Shown here in pieces: positions 8,394 to 16,477 of a DNA stretch of 64,000 nucleotides; within the stretch, counting starts at the first letter, position 1; each line of letters opens with the position of its first letter. The stretch is from Roseateles amylovorans. Lineage in GTDB: Bacteria; Pseudomonadota; Gammaproteobacteria; Burkholderiales; Burkholderiaceae_C. The notes under the pieces were generated by a model. That model was not told the origin of the DNA, searched no databases, and saw only the letters and a list, made by a program, of their open reading frames with translations. Location: the NCBI RefSeq assembly GCF_025398155.2, contig NZ_CP104562.2, positions 1,984,001 to 2,048,000 of the forward strand. Reading direction: 5' to 3'. The position numbers and the translations under genes are program-made.

Positions 8394-8822
8394 TCACCCG
8401 TGAATGTAGGACTGCAGCTGCGCGATCGTCAGTTCGTCATCGGCAATGATGTCGTTCATCAGATCGCGGATCGACAGCATGCCGATCACCTCCTCGCCCT
8501 GCATCACCGGCAGGTGCCGGATCTTGCGTTGGCTCATCAGGCTCATGCAGTCCCGCATGTCGGTGCTGGGTTTGACCACCAGGACATTGGGCGTCATGAC
8601 ATCCTTGACCAGGGTGTGGCGTGAATCCCGTCCCTGCAGCGCGATCTTGCGGGTGTAGTCGCGCTCGGAAAAGATGCCCAGCAGGCGGTCGTCGGTCATG
8701 ACGAGCAGGGCGCCCACATCATGCTCGGCCAGCAGATGCAGGGCATCGAACACCGTTGCATCGGGCGTGATGCGCCAGACGTTGGGACCACGGTTCTTCA
8801 GCAGTTCGGACACCGGTTTCAT
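8394..8822 (-). CDS. Protein with two CBS domains
   Basis: This 142-residue soluble protein is made almost entirely of a CBS pair: ITPDATVFDALHLLAEHDVGALLVM then DVMTPNVLVVKPSTDMRDCMSLMSQRKIRHLPVM, ending with GMLSIRDLMND. CBS pairs bind adenine nucleotides and act as energy sensors. The start at 8822 is supported by an AGGAGG ribosome binding site just upstream. The frame stays open further upstream, but that part (RRVGRTRPETAPERP) looks non-coding. It converges on the nitroreductase gene with only 12 bases between the stops. Confidence 0.9.
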   Translation of the reverse strand: MKPVSELLKNRGPNVWRITPDATVFDALHLLAEHDVGALLVMTDDRLLGIFSERDYTRKIALQGRDSRHTLVKDVMTPNVLVVKPSTDMRDCMSLMSQRKIRHLPVMQGEEVIGMLSIRDLMNDIIADDELTIAQLQSYIHG

Positions 8823-9126
8823 GGAGCCTCCTGGCGTGTCGTCGACGCGGCGGATCGGATCGATCGGACGAAGCCGCTGCCCGCCCGTCGAGTCATCAAG
8901 ATAAGCCGCTTGGCGACGCGGCGCAAGACCCGGCCCCAAGGGGCACGGGGACAGTGGGTCGGTGGCGGCCCTTTGGGGAAGCAGGGGACGAGGGGGACCG
9001 CTCGGCCGCTCAGGCGCTGTTTCAGGCCTCGTGCGGCCGACGCGGCGCGGACCCTCGGCAAGCCGGATCACGCCTCATCCATCGGCATCGGGCCATCTCA
9101 GGCCCAAGCCCGACGGCTCGGTCGGA
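8823..9126. other. Intergenic spacer, no gene seen
   Basis: This 304-base stretch lies between the CBS gene start and the stop of the upstream minus-strand gene. It should hold the promoter of the CBS gene. I see no RNA gene, strong palindrome or tandem repeat in it. Confidence 0.5.
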
Positions 9127-9657
9127 TCAGGCCGGATGGGTGAGGTCGCGCAGGTGGGTGGGGCCGACGCGGCGCTCAATCTCGGCGAGCAGTTCACGGC
9201 CCCAGCCCAGGGCGAACAGGGCCTCGCCGACCACGAACATCGGGCCGACCAGCAAGCCGACCAGATCGTCGACGAACGCCGGTTTGCGGCCCTCGTAGTA
9301 ATGGCCGACGAACTGGATGATCCAACCCACGATGAAGCTGCCCAGGCCCCAGGCCAGCCAGCCGCCGGTGGAGCCCGCTGCCAGCGGGTGGGCCAGGGCC
9401 ATCAGCACCGCATTGACCAGCGCGGTGGCCAGTCCCAGCACCAGGTTGCCGCGGGTGAGGTACCAGGCGGCCGCGCCGGCCCACACCAGCCAGGCGGCGC
9501 TGAGCGTCCACTGGTCGATGTGGATCTGGGCCCGCGCTAACAGCACGCCGACGGCAAACACGATCAAGGGGATGCCCACGAAGTGGGTGGCGATGTTGCG
9601 GCGGTCGCGGTGATAGGCGGCGTATTGCGCCATCAGATCGGTCGCTTGGCGGTTCAT
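9127..9657 (-). CDS. Mpo1-like (DUF962) membrane protein
   Basis: This 176-residue integral membrane protein resembles yeast Mpo1, an Fe(II)-dependent dioxygenase acting on 2-hydroxy fatty acids. The family's histidine motifs are present: YAAYHRDRRNIATHFVGIPLIVF at the N-terminus and WIIQFVGHYYEGRKPAF in the C-terminal half, with four hydrophobic segments between and around them. The start is the ATG at 9657 (MNRQATDLM). The frame is open for a long way upstream, but opposite the YceI gene. Enzymatic function in bacteria is inferred from the family. Confidence 0.88.
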   Translation of the reverse strand: MNRQATDLMAQYAAYHRDRRNIATHFVGIPLIVFAVGVLLARAQIHIDQWTLSAAWLVWAGAAAWYLTRGNLVLGLATALVNAVLMALAHPLAAGSTGGWLAWGLGSFIVGWIIQFVGHYYEGRKPAFVDDLVGLLVGPMFVVGEALFALGWGRELLAEIERRVGPTHLRDLTHPA

Positions 9658-9756
9658 GGCGGTCTCCGGATCTGTCTCGTTGTGCGGTAATGCTAGTGTG
9701 CTCGCCGCCGTCGTGGCGGTCAAAATGCCGTTTTTGCGGCTCCTGGTTTTCCCCTT

Positions 9757-10857
9757 ATGACCTCGGACGACAACACCTTCGCCGCAAACGCCCCGGTCGG
9801 TGCCACCGGAAGCGGCGACCACCCCGCGACGCCTGGCCTGCGCACCGGCCGTCCCGGGCCGCCATGGCGCCGCAAGACGGGGTCGCCCCGCGTCATCAGT
9901 TTCGTGGCTCAGGTGGCGGTCGGCGTGGTGCTGGCGAGCGGATTGGCCGCCTGCGGCACCCGCGCTCCCGACATGGGCGCGGCGTCCCCAGCGCCTCTGA
10001 CGAGCTCGCCGCGCGCACCGACGGAGGCGACTCACCCGCCCAACCTGCCCAACCTGCCCATGCGGCCGTCCGGCGCCACCGCAGCGGCGCCATCGACGGC
10101 AGCGAAGGTCGCCACCGCAGACGCATCCACCTTGCCCGCCCTGCGTTGCCCGGAGTGGCTGACGGCGCAGCGCCGGGACCAAGGGCGTCTGTATGCGGTC
10201 GATGGCCAGGCGTCGCAGATCCACATTCATGTCTTTCGGGCCGGCCGGCTGGCGTCGCTCGGCCACAACCATGTGCTGGGCGTGGACCGCTTGGTGGGGC
10301 ATGTGTATGTACCCCAGCAGGGCTTGGGCGACGCGGGCGTCGAGCTGGCCTTCCGTCTGGAGGACCTGATCATCGACCGAGCCGAATGGCGCCAGGCCCT
10401 CGGTGCGGAGTTCGCGAGCCAGCCCTCGGCCGACGACATCGCCGGCACGCGGACCAACCTGCTGCGGGCGCTGGAGGCGTCGGACCATCCGGAGGTGCTG
10501 CTGCGCAGCCGCGCGGTGGAAGGCGCCTGGCCCCGGCTGGTGTTGACCATGGCCGTGCAACTGCATGGCCAGGTGAGGACCCTGGAGGTGGCGTTGGACG
10601 TCGCGCGTCCCGGCGTGTCGGCGGCGGTCGTCCCAGTCGATGAACGCGGGGCGACCGGCGGTCCGGGCGGTCCGGGAGATTCGGGCGCCGGCGCAGAGGC
10701 CGCACCGTTGCGCGCGAAAGGTCGGCTGGTGATTCGACAGAGCGAGTTCGGCCTCAAGCCCTTCGCGGTCCTGGGCGGGCTGCTGGCGGTACAGGATGCG
10801 CTGGTGGTGGACCTGGATCTCGTCGCGCAGCCGGTGGCGCAATGTCGGGGGGCGTGA
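9757..10857 (+). CDS. YceI-like lipoprotein
   Basis: This 366-residue protein has a late lipoprotein signal: a basic stretch, a hydrophobic segment (VAQVAVGVVLASG) and the lipobox LAAC with Cys at residue 66. A Pro/Ala-rich linker follows, then a YceI-type beta-barrel domain from about residue 140 (IHIHVFRAGRLASLGHNHVLGV, later IRQSEFGLKPFAVLGGLLAVQD). YceI folds bind isoprenoid-like lipids. The 45 residues before the signal are unusual, and a start closer to residue 45 is possible, but no ATG was found there. It is divergent from the Mpo1-like gene. Confidence 0.8.
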   Translation: MTSDDNTFAANAPVGATGSGDHPATPGLRTGRPGPPWRRKTGSPRVISFVAQVAVGVVLASGLAACGTRAPDMGAASPAPLTSSPRAPTEATHPPNLPNLPMRPSGATAAAPSTAAKVATADASTLPALRCPEWLTAQRRDQGRLYAVDGQASQIHIHVFRAGRLASLGHNHVLGVDRLVGHVYVPQQGLGDAGVELAFRLEDLIIDRAEWRQALGAEFASQPSADDIAGTRTNLLRALEASDHPEVLLRSRAVEGAWPRLVLTMAVQLHGQVRTLEVALDVARPGVSAAVVPVDERGATGGPGGPGDSGAGAEAAPLRAKGRLVIRQSEFGLKPFAVLGGLLAVQDALVVDLDLVAQPVAQCRGA

Positions 10858-10918
10858 GGCGAGGTCCGACGTCGTCCCTCACGGCCCGTGGATCGCGTAG
10901 ATCGCGCGGATGCCGTGC

Positions 10919-11683
10919 TTACAACGCCGAGGTGCCGCCGGCCTGGCGTTCGGCCAGGGACTCATTGGGGCCGTCGTCGCCGGAGCGCAGGGTGAGGCAC
11001 ATCAGTTCCTTGGCCAGGTAGCGCCCGTCGGCCAGCCGCACGGCGCGCGGCAGGTGGCCATAGCAGACGAAGCCCATGCTGCGGTAGAGCGCCACCGCCG
11101 GCGCGTTGCTCGCGGTGACGCTGAGCGTGACCAGCTCCAGCCAGGGCTCATGCCGAAGCCGGGACAGCGCCTCCTGCAGCAGCGCGCGACCGATGCCCCG
11201 GCCCTGCTGCGCGTCATCCACCATCATGCCCACCAGGTGGGCGATGTGCTGCACCTTCTGCCGACCTTCCGCCTCACAGGTGAGCGCCCCCACCAAGCGA
11301 TCGCCCGACCAGGCACCGAGCGTGAACAGGGCGCGGCCGCCCGCCTCGGGATGAAGTCGATGGCGGTAGCTGGCGGCCTGGCGCGTCTGTTCGGTGGCGG
11401 CGTCGGAGGTAAAGGCATGCTCATGGCGCGCCAGCATCCCGTCGCGCAGCGCCTTGTAGGCGGGCAGATCGGGCTCGGTCAGCAGCCGGAGCTCGGACCC
11501 TTCCAGCGACGTCGGACGCAGACCGGGATGCAGGTGCGAGGCCGCCTGGGCGACCGCGTCGGAGCCGCCGTCGGCGGCAGGGGCCTTCAGGGCGGGGCGG
11601 ACGGTCACCGGCGCCGGATCGGCTTCAGGGATGGGGCCGCGGTTCAAGTCGCTCAAGCTCGCTCCTGTCGTTGATGTTGGCAA
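10919..11683 (-). CDS. GNAT family N-acetyltransferase
   Basis: The C-terminal ~170 residues form a GNAT acetyltransferase domain. The acetyl-CoA loop is GMMVDDAQQGRGIGRALLQEAL (Q/RxxGxG/A), followed by LVTLSVTASNAPAVALYRSMGF. The substrate is unknown. With the ATG at 11683 the gene overlaps mobA by 59 bases and has a ~65-residue low-complexity N-terminus. A GTG at 11608 in the same frame would remove the overlap and begin 17 bases past the mobA stop, so that start deserves weight. The gene runs downstream of moaA and mobA on the same strand. Confidence 0.85.
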   Translation of the reverse strand: MPTSTTGASLSDLNRGPIPEADPAPVTVRPALKAPAADGGSDAVAQAASHLHPGLRPTSLEGSELRLLTEPDLPAYKALRDGMLARHEHAFTSDAATEQTRQAASYRHRLHPEAGGRALFTLGAWSGDRLVGALTCEAEGRQKVQHIAHLVGMMVDDAQQGRGIGRALLQEALSRLRHEPWLELVTLSVTASNAPAVALYRSMGFVCYGHLPRAVRLADGRYLAKELMCLTLRSGDDGPNESLAERQAGGTSAL

Positions 11684-12401
11684 AGGCCCGATCGTCGCTC
11701 GGACGGTCGAACGGTACCAGCACCAAGGGCAGCGACCGCAGCCAGGCTTCGACGCGGCGCTCGCCGGCCTGCAAGGCCGCCTGCAGCGCGTCGCGATGGC
11801 GCAGATGCACCAGGCTGGCCAGCGGCTGGCTGCGCAGCGGTGTGTCGGGCGCCTCGCGACCCAGCGCCATGGCGCTGTCGTGGCCGTCGGTCAGGGCGGC
11901 CTGCAGGCGGGACGCCAGGTCCTCCGGCAGCCAGGGACTGTCGCCGCTGACGCACAGCAGCCAGTGATCGCTCGGGGGCGCGCCGGCGGCGGTGTCGCTC
12001 GGCGTGTGGGGGGCCTGGGCCGCCATCGCCGCGGCCTGCAGGGCCTGCACCGCGTCCATGCCGGCCAGCAGGCCGGCCAAGGGGCCGGGATAGTCCGGCC
12101 AGCTGTCGGTGACCACCGGATGGCCGTAGCGTCGGTAGTCGTCCAGATGCCGGTTGGCGCTGAGGACCACCCGGCCGTTCACCTGCGGTGCGATGCGGGC
12201 CAGCACATGCTCGACCAGCGGGCGGCCCTGAAAGGCTTGAAGCGGTTTGTCGACGCCGCCCATCCGGCTGCCGCGGCCGCCGCACAGCAGCACCGCGGTG
12301 ATGGCCCGTGCCGCGGGGGCGGGAGCGGGCGGGGGCAAAGGCGCGTGCGCGTGTGCGTGAGGGTGCGAGGGCAGCATGGCGTGCGGCTCGATGCCCGTCA
12401 T
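11625..12401 (-). CDS. mobA: Molybdenum cofactor guanylyltransferase
   Basis: MobA attaches GMP to molybdopterin to make the guanine dinucleotide cofactor used by DMSO reductase-family enzymes such as formate dehydrogenase. The nucleotide loop is LLCGGRGSRMGGVDK (residues 39-52). Further along, ALGREAPDTPL and FANINDRSELERL mark the GDP-mannose-pyrophosphorylase-like fold. The start codon shares one base with the moaA stop (TGATG), so moaA and mobA are coupled. Residues 10-32 form an odd His/Pro/Ala-rich extension before the conserved fold. Confidence 0.94.
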   Translation of the reverse strand: MTGIEPHAMLPSHPHAHAHAPLPPPAPAPAARAITAVLLCGGRGSRMGGVDKPLQAFQGRPLVEHVLARIAPQVNGRVVLSANRHLDDYRRYGHPVVTDSWPDYPGPLAGLLAGMDAVQALQAAAMAAQAPHTPSDTAAGAPPSDHWLLCVSGDSPWLPEDLASRLQAALTDGHDSAMALGREAPDTPLRSQPLASLVHLRHRDALQAALQAGERRVEAWLRSLPLVLVPFDRPSDDRAFANINDRSELERLEPRPHP

Positions 12402-13531
12402 CAGCCGCCGATGTAGTGCATCTCGACCCGTCGCGCACCGCCCGCCTCGGAGGGCGGCAGCGAGGCGCGCAGCTCGGAATAGCGGTCCGCACGACGTTGC
12501 CACAGCGTGCCCAGGGCGCCGGCGATTTCCGCATCGCTGCGGGCCGGCAGGTCGCCCTGGCCGCGCAGCAGGGCGCGCAGGTCGTGGCCATCGGAGGCGA
12601 ACAGGCAGGTGTAAAGCCGTCCTTCGGTGGAGAGCCGGGCGCGGTTGCAGTCGCCGCAGAAGGCCTGGGTGACGCTGGAGATCAGCCCGATCTCGCCCGA
12701 GCCGTCGGCATAGCCCCAGCGGGTGGCGGTTTCGCCTTCGGTGGTCGGGGCCAGGGGCACCAGATCCATGTGCTCGCGCAGCCGGGCGAGCACCTGCGCC
12801 GATGGAAGCACCTCGTCCATCCGCCAGCCGTTGCTCATGCCGACGTCCATGTACTCGATGAAGCGCAGCACCACGCCGGTCCCGCGGAAGTGACGCGCCA
12901 TCGGCAGGATCTGATGGTCGTTGGTGCCCCGCTTGACCACCATGTTGACCTTGATCGGCGCCAGCCCGACCGACTGCGCGGTCTCGATGCCGTGCAGCAC
13001 CTCGGCCACCGGGAAGTCCACATCGTTCATGCGGCGGAACACCGCGTCGTCCAGTGCATCGAGGCTGACGGTCACCCGCTTCAGGCCGGCGTCCTTGAGC
13101 GCCTGCGCCTTGCGGGCGAGCAGCGAGCCGTTGGTGGTCAGCGTGAGATCCAGCGGCTGATCGTCGGGCGTGCGCAGTTCGGCCAACTGGGCGATCAGTG
13201 CTTCAATGTTGCGGCGCAGCAGCGGTTCGCCACCGGTGAGCCGCAGCTTCTGCACGCCGAGCCCGGCGAACACGCCGGCCAGCCGGGTGATCTCCTCGAA
13301 GCTCAACAGGTCGCGATGCGGCAGGAATTGGTAGTCCTTGTCGAAGACTTCCTTGGGCATGCAATAGCTGCAGCGGAAGTTGCAGCGATCGGTGACCGAG
13401 ATGCGCAGGTCGCGCAGCGGCCGCCCGCGCGCATCCAGCCAGGGGCCTGAAAGGTCCGGCAACGGGGCGGGGACGGGGGGAATGCGCCCGACCTGGCGAA
13501 GGTCGAACAGGGGAATCACGCCATCGGTCAT
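12401..13531 (-). CDS. moaA: GTP 3',8-cyclase (molybdenum cofactor biosynthesis)
   Basis: MoaA is a radical-SAM enzyme that opens molybdopterin synthesis by rearranging GTP. The N-terminal cluster motif is CNFRCSYC (Cys50, 54, 57 counted from the ATG at 13531). The C-terminal cluster region reads FCGDCNRARLSTEGRLYTC, and the protein ends with the family's Gly-Gly. The start MTDGVIPLFD was chosen because upstream residues are Arg-rich and not conserved-looking. The gene heads the moaA-mobA-GNAT run. It ties to the formate dehydrogenase/selenium genes earlier in the window, since those enzymes need this cofactor. Confidence 0.96.
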   Translation of the reverse strand: MTDGVIPLFDLRQVGRIPPVPAPLPDLSGPWLDARGRPLRDLRISVTDRCNFRCSYCMPKEVFDKDYQFLPHRDLLSFEEITRLAGVFAGLGVQKLRLTGGEPLLRRNIEALIAQLAELRTPDDQPLDLTLTTNGSLLARKAQALKDAGLKRVTVSLDALDDAVFRRMNDVDFPVAEVLHGIETAQSVGLAPIKVNMVVKRGTNDHQILPMARHFRGTGVVLRFIEYMDVGMSNGWRMDEVLPSAQVLARLREHMDLVPLAPTTEGETATRWGYADGSGEIGLISSVTQAFCGDCNRARLSTEGRLYTCLFASDGHDLRALLRGQGDLPARSDAEIAGALGTLWQRRADRYSELRASLPPSEAGGARRVEMHYIGG

Positions 13532-13668
13532 AGGGCGCGATTGTGCCGCCGCGTCGATGTCCGCGCCGGGCAAAGGTCTGATGCGAATCCCGTCCCTTGT
13601 GCAGAACGGCCGCCGGCGGCGGGCCTTCATGCGCCGTACGGTGGCGCGTTGGGGGCGAGGTGGGGCGG

Positions 13669-13685
13669 GGCCGACCGGGTCGGCC
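13669..13685. promoter_or_regulatory. 17-bp palindrome in the moaA/kinase divergent spacer
   Basis: GGCCGACC-G-GGTCGGCC is a perfect inverted repeat around one central base. It lies 55 bases upstream of the kinase start and about 137 bases upstream of moaA. It could be an operator for a dimeric repressor or simply a GC hairpin. Nothing in the window identifies its partner. Confidence 0.4.
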
Positions 13686-13739
13686 GTGTCGCTACCCTGT
13701 AGGACTTGTCACTTGCGCGACGGGCCTGCAATCGATTGA

Positions 13740-14711
13740 ATGCGGTCCATGACTTTGACCCCCAGCACTGTCCTCCATGCCGATCTGGCGAGTTTCGTGT
13801 CGTTTGGCGAAGCGCTGACCGACATGGTGCGTGAGGGCCCTGATCTCTGGCGCAGCCGCACCGGCGGCTCGCCGTGGAATGTGGCGATTGCGATGTCGCG
13901 GCTGGGTCAGCTGAGCGCCTTTGCCGGCGGCATCAGCAAGGACCGCTTCGGCCAGGCGCTGTGGCAGGCCAGTGCGGATGCCAGCCTGGACCTGCGTTTC
14001 ATCCAGCAGTTCGCCAAGTCACCGTTGATGGCCTATGTGCATGAGGTCGATCCGCCGGAGTATTGCTTCGTCGGCGACGACAGCGCGGATCTGCACTTCC
14101 GCCCGCATGCCTTGCCCGCCGGATGGCGGCGTGCGTTGCGGTGGGCGCATTTCGGATCGATCAGCCTGACGCGCGAGCCGCTGGCCGCGCGGCTGGTGGC
14201 GCTGGCCGAGTCGCTCAAGGATGACGGCGTGCGGATCAGCTACGACCCCAACTACCGCATCACGATGGACTCGCGCTATGACCGCACGCTGGAGCGCATG
14301 TGCCGCATCGCCGATGTGATCAAGGTCTCCGACGACGACCTGCGCGGCCTGTTCCGCAGCCGCGACCATCACCTGGGCCTGGCCCAGATCGCGGCCTGGA
14401 ATCCTCGGGCAATCGTGATGCTGACGCTGGGCGAGCGCGGCGCGCAGCTGTTCCATCCCAAGGGGGACCTGAGCGCCAGCCCGCCGGTGCTCGAAGGTGC
14501 GCTCGACACCGTCGGTGCCGGCGATGCCGCGATGGGCGGACTCCTGTTCAGCCTGATGCAGGACCCGCAGGAGGATCCGGAAGAGCACCTGCGCTGGGCC
14601 GTGGCCGCCGCCGCCGCGGCCTGCACCGGCGCGGGGGTGCATGGGCTGTCGTCCGGTCGGGTGTCGGCGTTCCTGGGTCTGGTGCGGGTGCAGCCGGTCG
14701 AGGTGGTCTGA
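13740..14711 (+). CDS. PfkB-family carbohydrate kinase (fructokinase-like)
   Basis: This cytosolic sugar kinase of the ribokinase/PfkB family has 323 residues. The N-terminal substrate region shows FGEALTDMV and GGSPWNVAIAMSRLG. The C-terminal signature is DTVGAGDAAMGGLL, where Asp262 should be the catalytic base. Fructokinase is the closest match by motif, but the sugar cannot be fixed from sequence alone. No sugar transporter or pathway gene lies beside it. An ATG three codons downstream (13749) is an alternative start. Confidence 0.85.
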   Translation: MRSMTLTPSTVLHADLASFVSFGEALTDMVREGPDLWRSRTGGSPWNVAIAMSRLGQLSAFAGGISKDRFGQALWQASADASLDLRFIQQFAKSPLMAYVHEVDPPEYCFVGDDSADLHFRPHALPAGWRRALRWAHFGSISLTREPLAARLVALAESLKDDGVRISYDPNYRITMDSRYDRTLERMCRIADVIKVSDDDLRGLFRSRDHHLGLAQIAAWNPRAIVMLTLGERGAQLFHPKGDLSASPPVLEGALDTVGAGDAAMGGLLFSLMQDPQEDPEEHLRWAVAAAAAACTGAGVHGLSSGRVSAFLGLVRVQPVEVV

Positions 14712-14777
14712 GGGCCATCGCCGTGACCTCGGCGGGCGTCGATGCCGCTTCCGGGGCGATGTCGGGGCGATGTCGTG

Positions 14778-14832
14778 CTGATGCCCTTCTGATGCCGTTC
14801 TGATGCCGTGCCGATGCCGTGCCGATGCCGTG
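14778..14832. repeat. Five tandem copies of an 11-base unit
   Basis: The unit CTGATGCCGTG occurs five times with small changes (CTGATGCCCTT, CTGATGCCGTT, CTGATGCCGTG, then CCGATGCCGTG twice). It fills most of the spacer between the converging kinase and paaY genes. No hairpin or coding role is evident. Confidence 0.8.
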
Positions 14833-14853
14833 GTGCTTCGGCAGCGGCGGGGC

Positions 14854-15456
14854 TCAGTCCCGTTTAGTGGCCACGAGGGATTTGAGCGCGCCGACCTGCA
14901 GACGAGCGCGGTCCGGTTCCTCTTCGGTCAAGGGCTCGACTTCCACCAAGCTCGCACGGCTGCGCTGCGCCAGGGCGTGATAGGCCTCGGTGCCTTCTCG
15001 CTTCCAGCGGATCTCGTCCTCGGTCAGCGGCCGCAGGACCTTCGCGGGCAGTCCGGCGATGAGCGACTTCTCCGGCAGCTTCAAGCCGGCCCGCACGAAG
15101 GCGCAGGCCGCCACGATGCTGAACGCGCCCACCTCCGCTTCATCCATCACCACCGCATTCATGCCGACCAGCGCATCGTGCCGCACCACGCAGCCATGCA
15201 GCACGGCGCCGTGGCCGATGTGGCCGTTGGTCTCGACCACGGTGTCGGAGTCCGGAAAGCCGTGGATCACGCAGGTGTCCTGCAGATTGGCGCCCGCCAT
15301 CAACCGAATCCGCCCGAAGTCACCCCGCAGTGACGCACAGGGGCCGACATAGCAGCCCGGCCCGACGATGACATCGCCGATCAGCACCGCGGTCGGATGC
15401 ACATAGGCCTGCGGATGAACAACCGGCGACAGGCCGTCAATGGCGTAGCAGGGCAT
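14854..15456 (-). CDS. paaY: PaaY, phenylacetate-cluster thioesterase (gamma-carbonic anhydrase fold)
   Basis: This 200-residue left-handed beta-helix protein has hexapeptide repeats (PTAVLIGDVIVGPGCYVGPCASLRGD) and the metal-ligand histidines expected in the gamma-carbonic anhydrase fold (VIHGFPDSDTVVETNGHIGHGAVLHGC). In E. coli PaaY hydrolyses stalled CoA thioesters formed during phenylacetate breakdown. An AAGGAG ribosome site (15464-15469) fixes the start. It is divergent from paaG across a 151-base spacer with a promoter and operator, so both directions may respond to the same regulator. Confidence 0.92.
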   Translation of the reverse strand: MPCYAIDGLSPVVHPQAYVHPTAVLIGDVIVGPGCYVGPCASLRGDFGRIRLMAGANLQDTCVIHGFPDSDTVVETNGHIGHGAVLHGCVVRHDALVGMNAVVMDEAEVGAFSIVAACAFVRAGLKLPEKSLIAGLPAKVLRPLTEDEIRWKREGTEAYHALAQRSRASLVEVEPLTEEEPDRARLQVGALKSLVATKRD

Positions 15457-15497
15457 GAAATCGCTCCTTGGTAGGTGGTAACCCTATGTTTTCGATC

Positions 15498-15526
15498 TTG
15501 TTTTGCGGCCTGAGGCCTCGTAGTAT
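15498..15526 (+). promoter_or_regulatory. Sigma-70-like promoter of the paa operon
   Basis: TTGTTT (15498-15503) and TAGTAT (15521-15526) are separated by exactly 17 bases. The expected transcription start falls within or just after the palindromic operator at 15528-15543. The first gene, paaG, starts at 15608. Confidence 0.6.
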
Positions 15527-15527
15527 C

Positions 15528-15543
15528 TACCGACCGGTCGGTA
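15528..15543. promoter_or_regulatory. Probable PaaR operator, perfect 16-bp palindrome
   Basis: TACCGACCGGTCGGTA is a perfect inverted repeat one base downstream of the paaG -10 box, ideally placed to block initiation. TetR-type repressors bind sites of this length and symmetry, and a TetR-type gene (paaR, 22540) ends the same cluster. In this family phenylacetyl-CoA is the usual inducer. The assignment to PaaR is inference. I found no second perfect copy in the other paa spacers by eye; only a half-site (CTACCGACC) lies before paaR. Confidence 0.75.
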
Positions 15544-15607
15544 AATTGAATATCGATCCAAAAAAGCTGAAAAAGCTGAATCCACGAAGGCTGAGGAGAC
15601 AAGCCGA

Positions 15608-16477
15608 ATGAGCACCGCCCCGCACGAACCTGCTACGCGGTCGGACAGTCCGGACAGCCCGTTGTTGGTCAGTCAGGAAGGCGCCGTGCGCGTCCTGACA
15701 CTGAACCGGCCGCAGGCCTTGAATGCGTTCACGACCGGACTGCTCGGTCAGGTGCGCATCGCCCTGGACGATGCCGCCAAGGACGCGGGGGTGCGGGCGG
15801 TGCTCATCACCGGTTCCGGTCGCGCGTTCTGCGCCGGCCAGGACCTGTCGGACCCTCATATCAAGCCCGAGTTCGAAGCCACCAGCGGTGAGGTCGATCC
15901 CCATCGCCGGCCCAAGGCCAAGGACATCGGCAATCTGCTCGATCACTACTACATTCCGCTCGCGCTGCGCCTGCGCAGCATGCCGGTACCGACCGTCTGC
16001 GCGGTCAATGGCGTGGCGGCTGGCGCTGGGGCCAACTTCGCGCTGGGCTGCGACCTGGTGATCGCGGCCCAGTCGGCCTCGTTCATCCAGGCCTTCTCGA
16101 AGATCGGCCTGGTGCCCGACTGCGGCGGCACCTGGCTGCTGACCCGTCTGGTGGGCCGCGCCCGCGCGCTGCAGCTCACCCTGCTGGGCGACAAGCTCCC
16201 CGCAGCCGAGGCGCAGCAATGGGGCCTGATCGCCCGCTGCGTCCCGGATGCCGAGCTGGCTTCCGAAGCGATGGCCCTGGCCCAGCGGCTGGCGAAGATG
16301 CCCACCCGGGCGCTGGTCCAGACCCGCGAGGCGCTGGATGCGTCGATGGAGCTGGAGTTCGAGGAATCGCTGCGGCTGGAAGCCCGTCTGCAAAGCCAGC
16401 TCGGTTATGCGCACGACTATCTCGAGGGCGCCGCCGCCTTCCTGACCAAGCGCCCACCGCAGTTCAAGGACCGCTGA
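15608..16477 (+). CDS. paaG: PaaG, ring-1,2-epoxyphenylacetyl-CoA isomerase
   Basis: PaaG is an enoyl-CoA hydratase/isomerase-fold enzyme that converts ring-1,2-epoxyphenylacetyl-CoA to oxepin-CoA. The oxyanion-hole segments are FCAGQDLSDP and VNGVAAGAGANFALGCDLVIA. KIGLVPDCGGTWLL carries an Asp (residue 171) where hydratases have Glu, typical of the isomerase. At 289 residues it has a ~20-residue extra N-terminus. Its stop overlaps the paaI start (TGATG). Confidence 0.92.
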   Translation: MSTAPHEPATRSDSPDSPLLVSQEGAVRVLTLNRPQALNAFTTGLLGQVRIALDDAAKDAGVRAVLITGSGRAFCAGQDLSDPHIKPEFEATSGEVDPHRRPKAKDIGNLLDHYYIPLALRLRSMPVPTVCAVNGVAAGAGANFALGCDLVIAAQSASFIQAFSKIGLVPDCGGTWLLTRLVGRARALQLTLLGDKLPAAEAQQWGLIARCVPDAELASEAMALAQRLAKMPTRALVQTREALDASMELEFEESLRLEARLQSQLGYAHDYLEGAAAFLTKRPPQFKDR

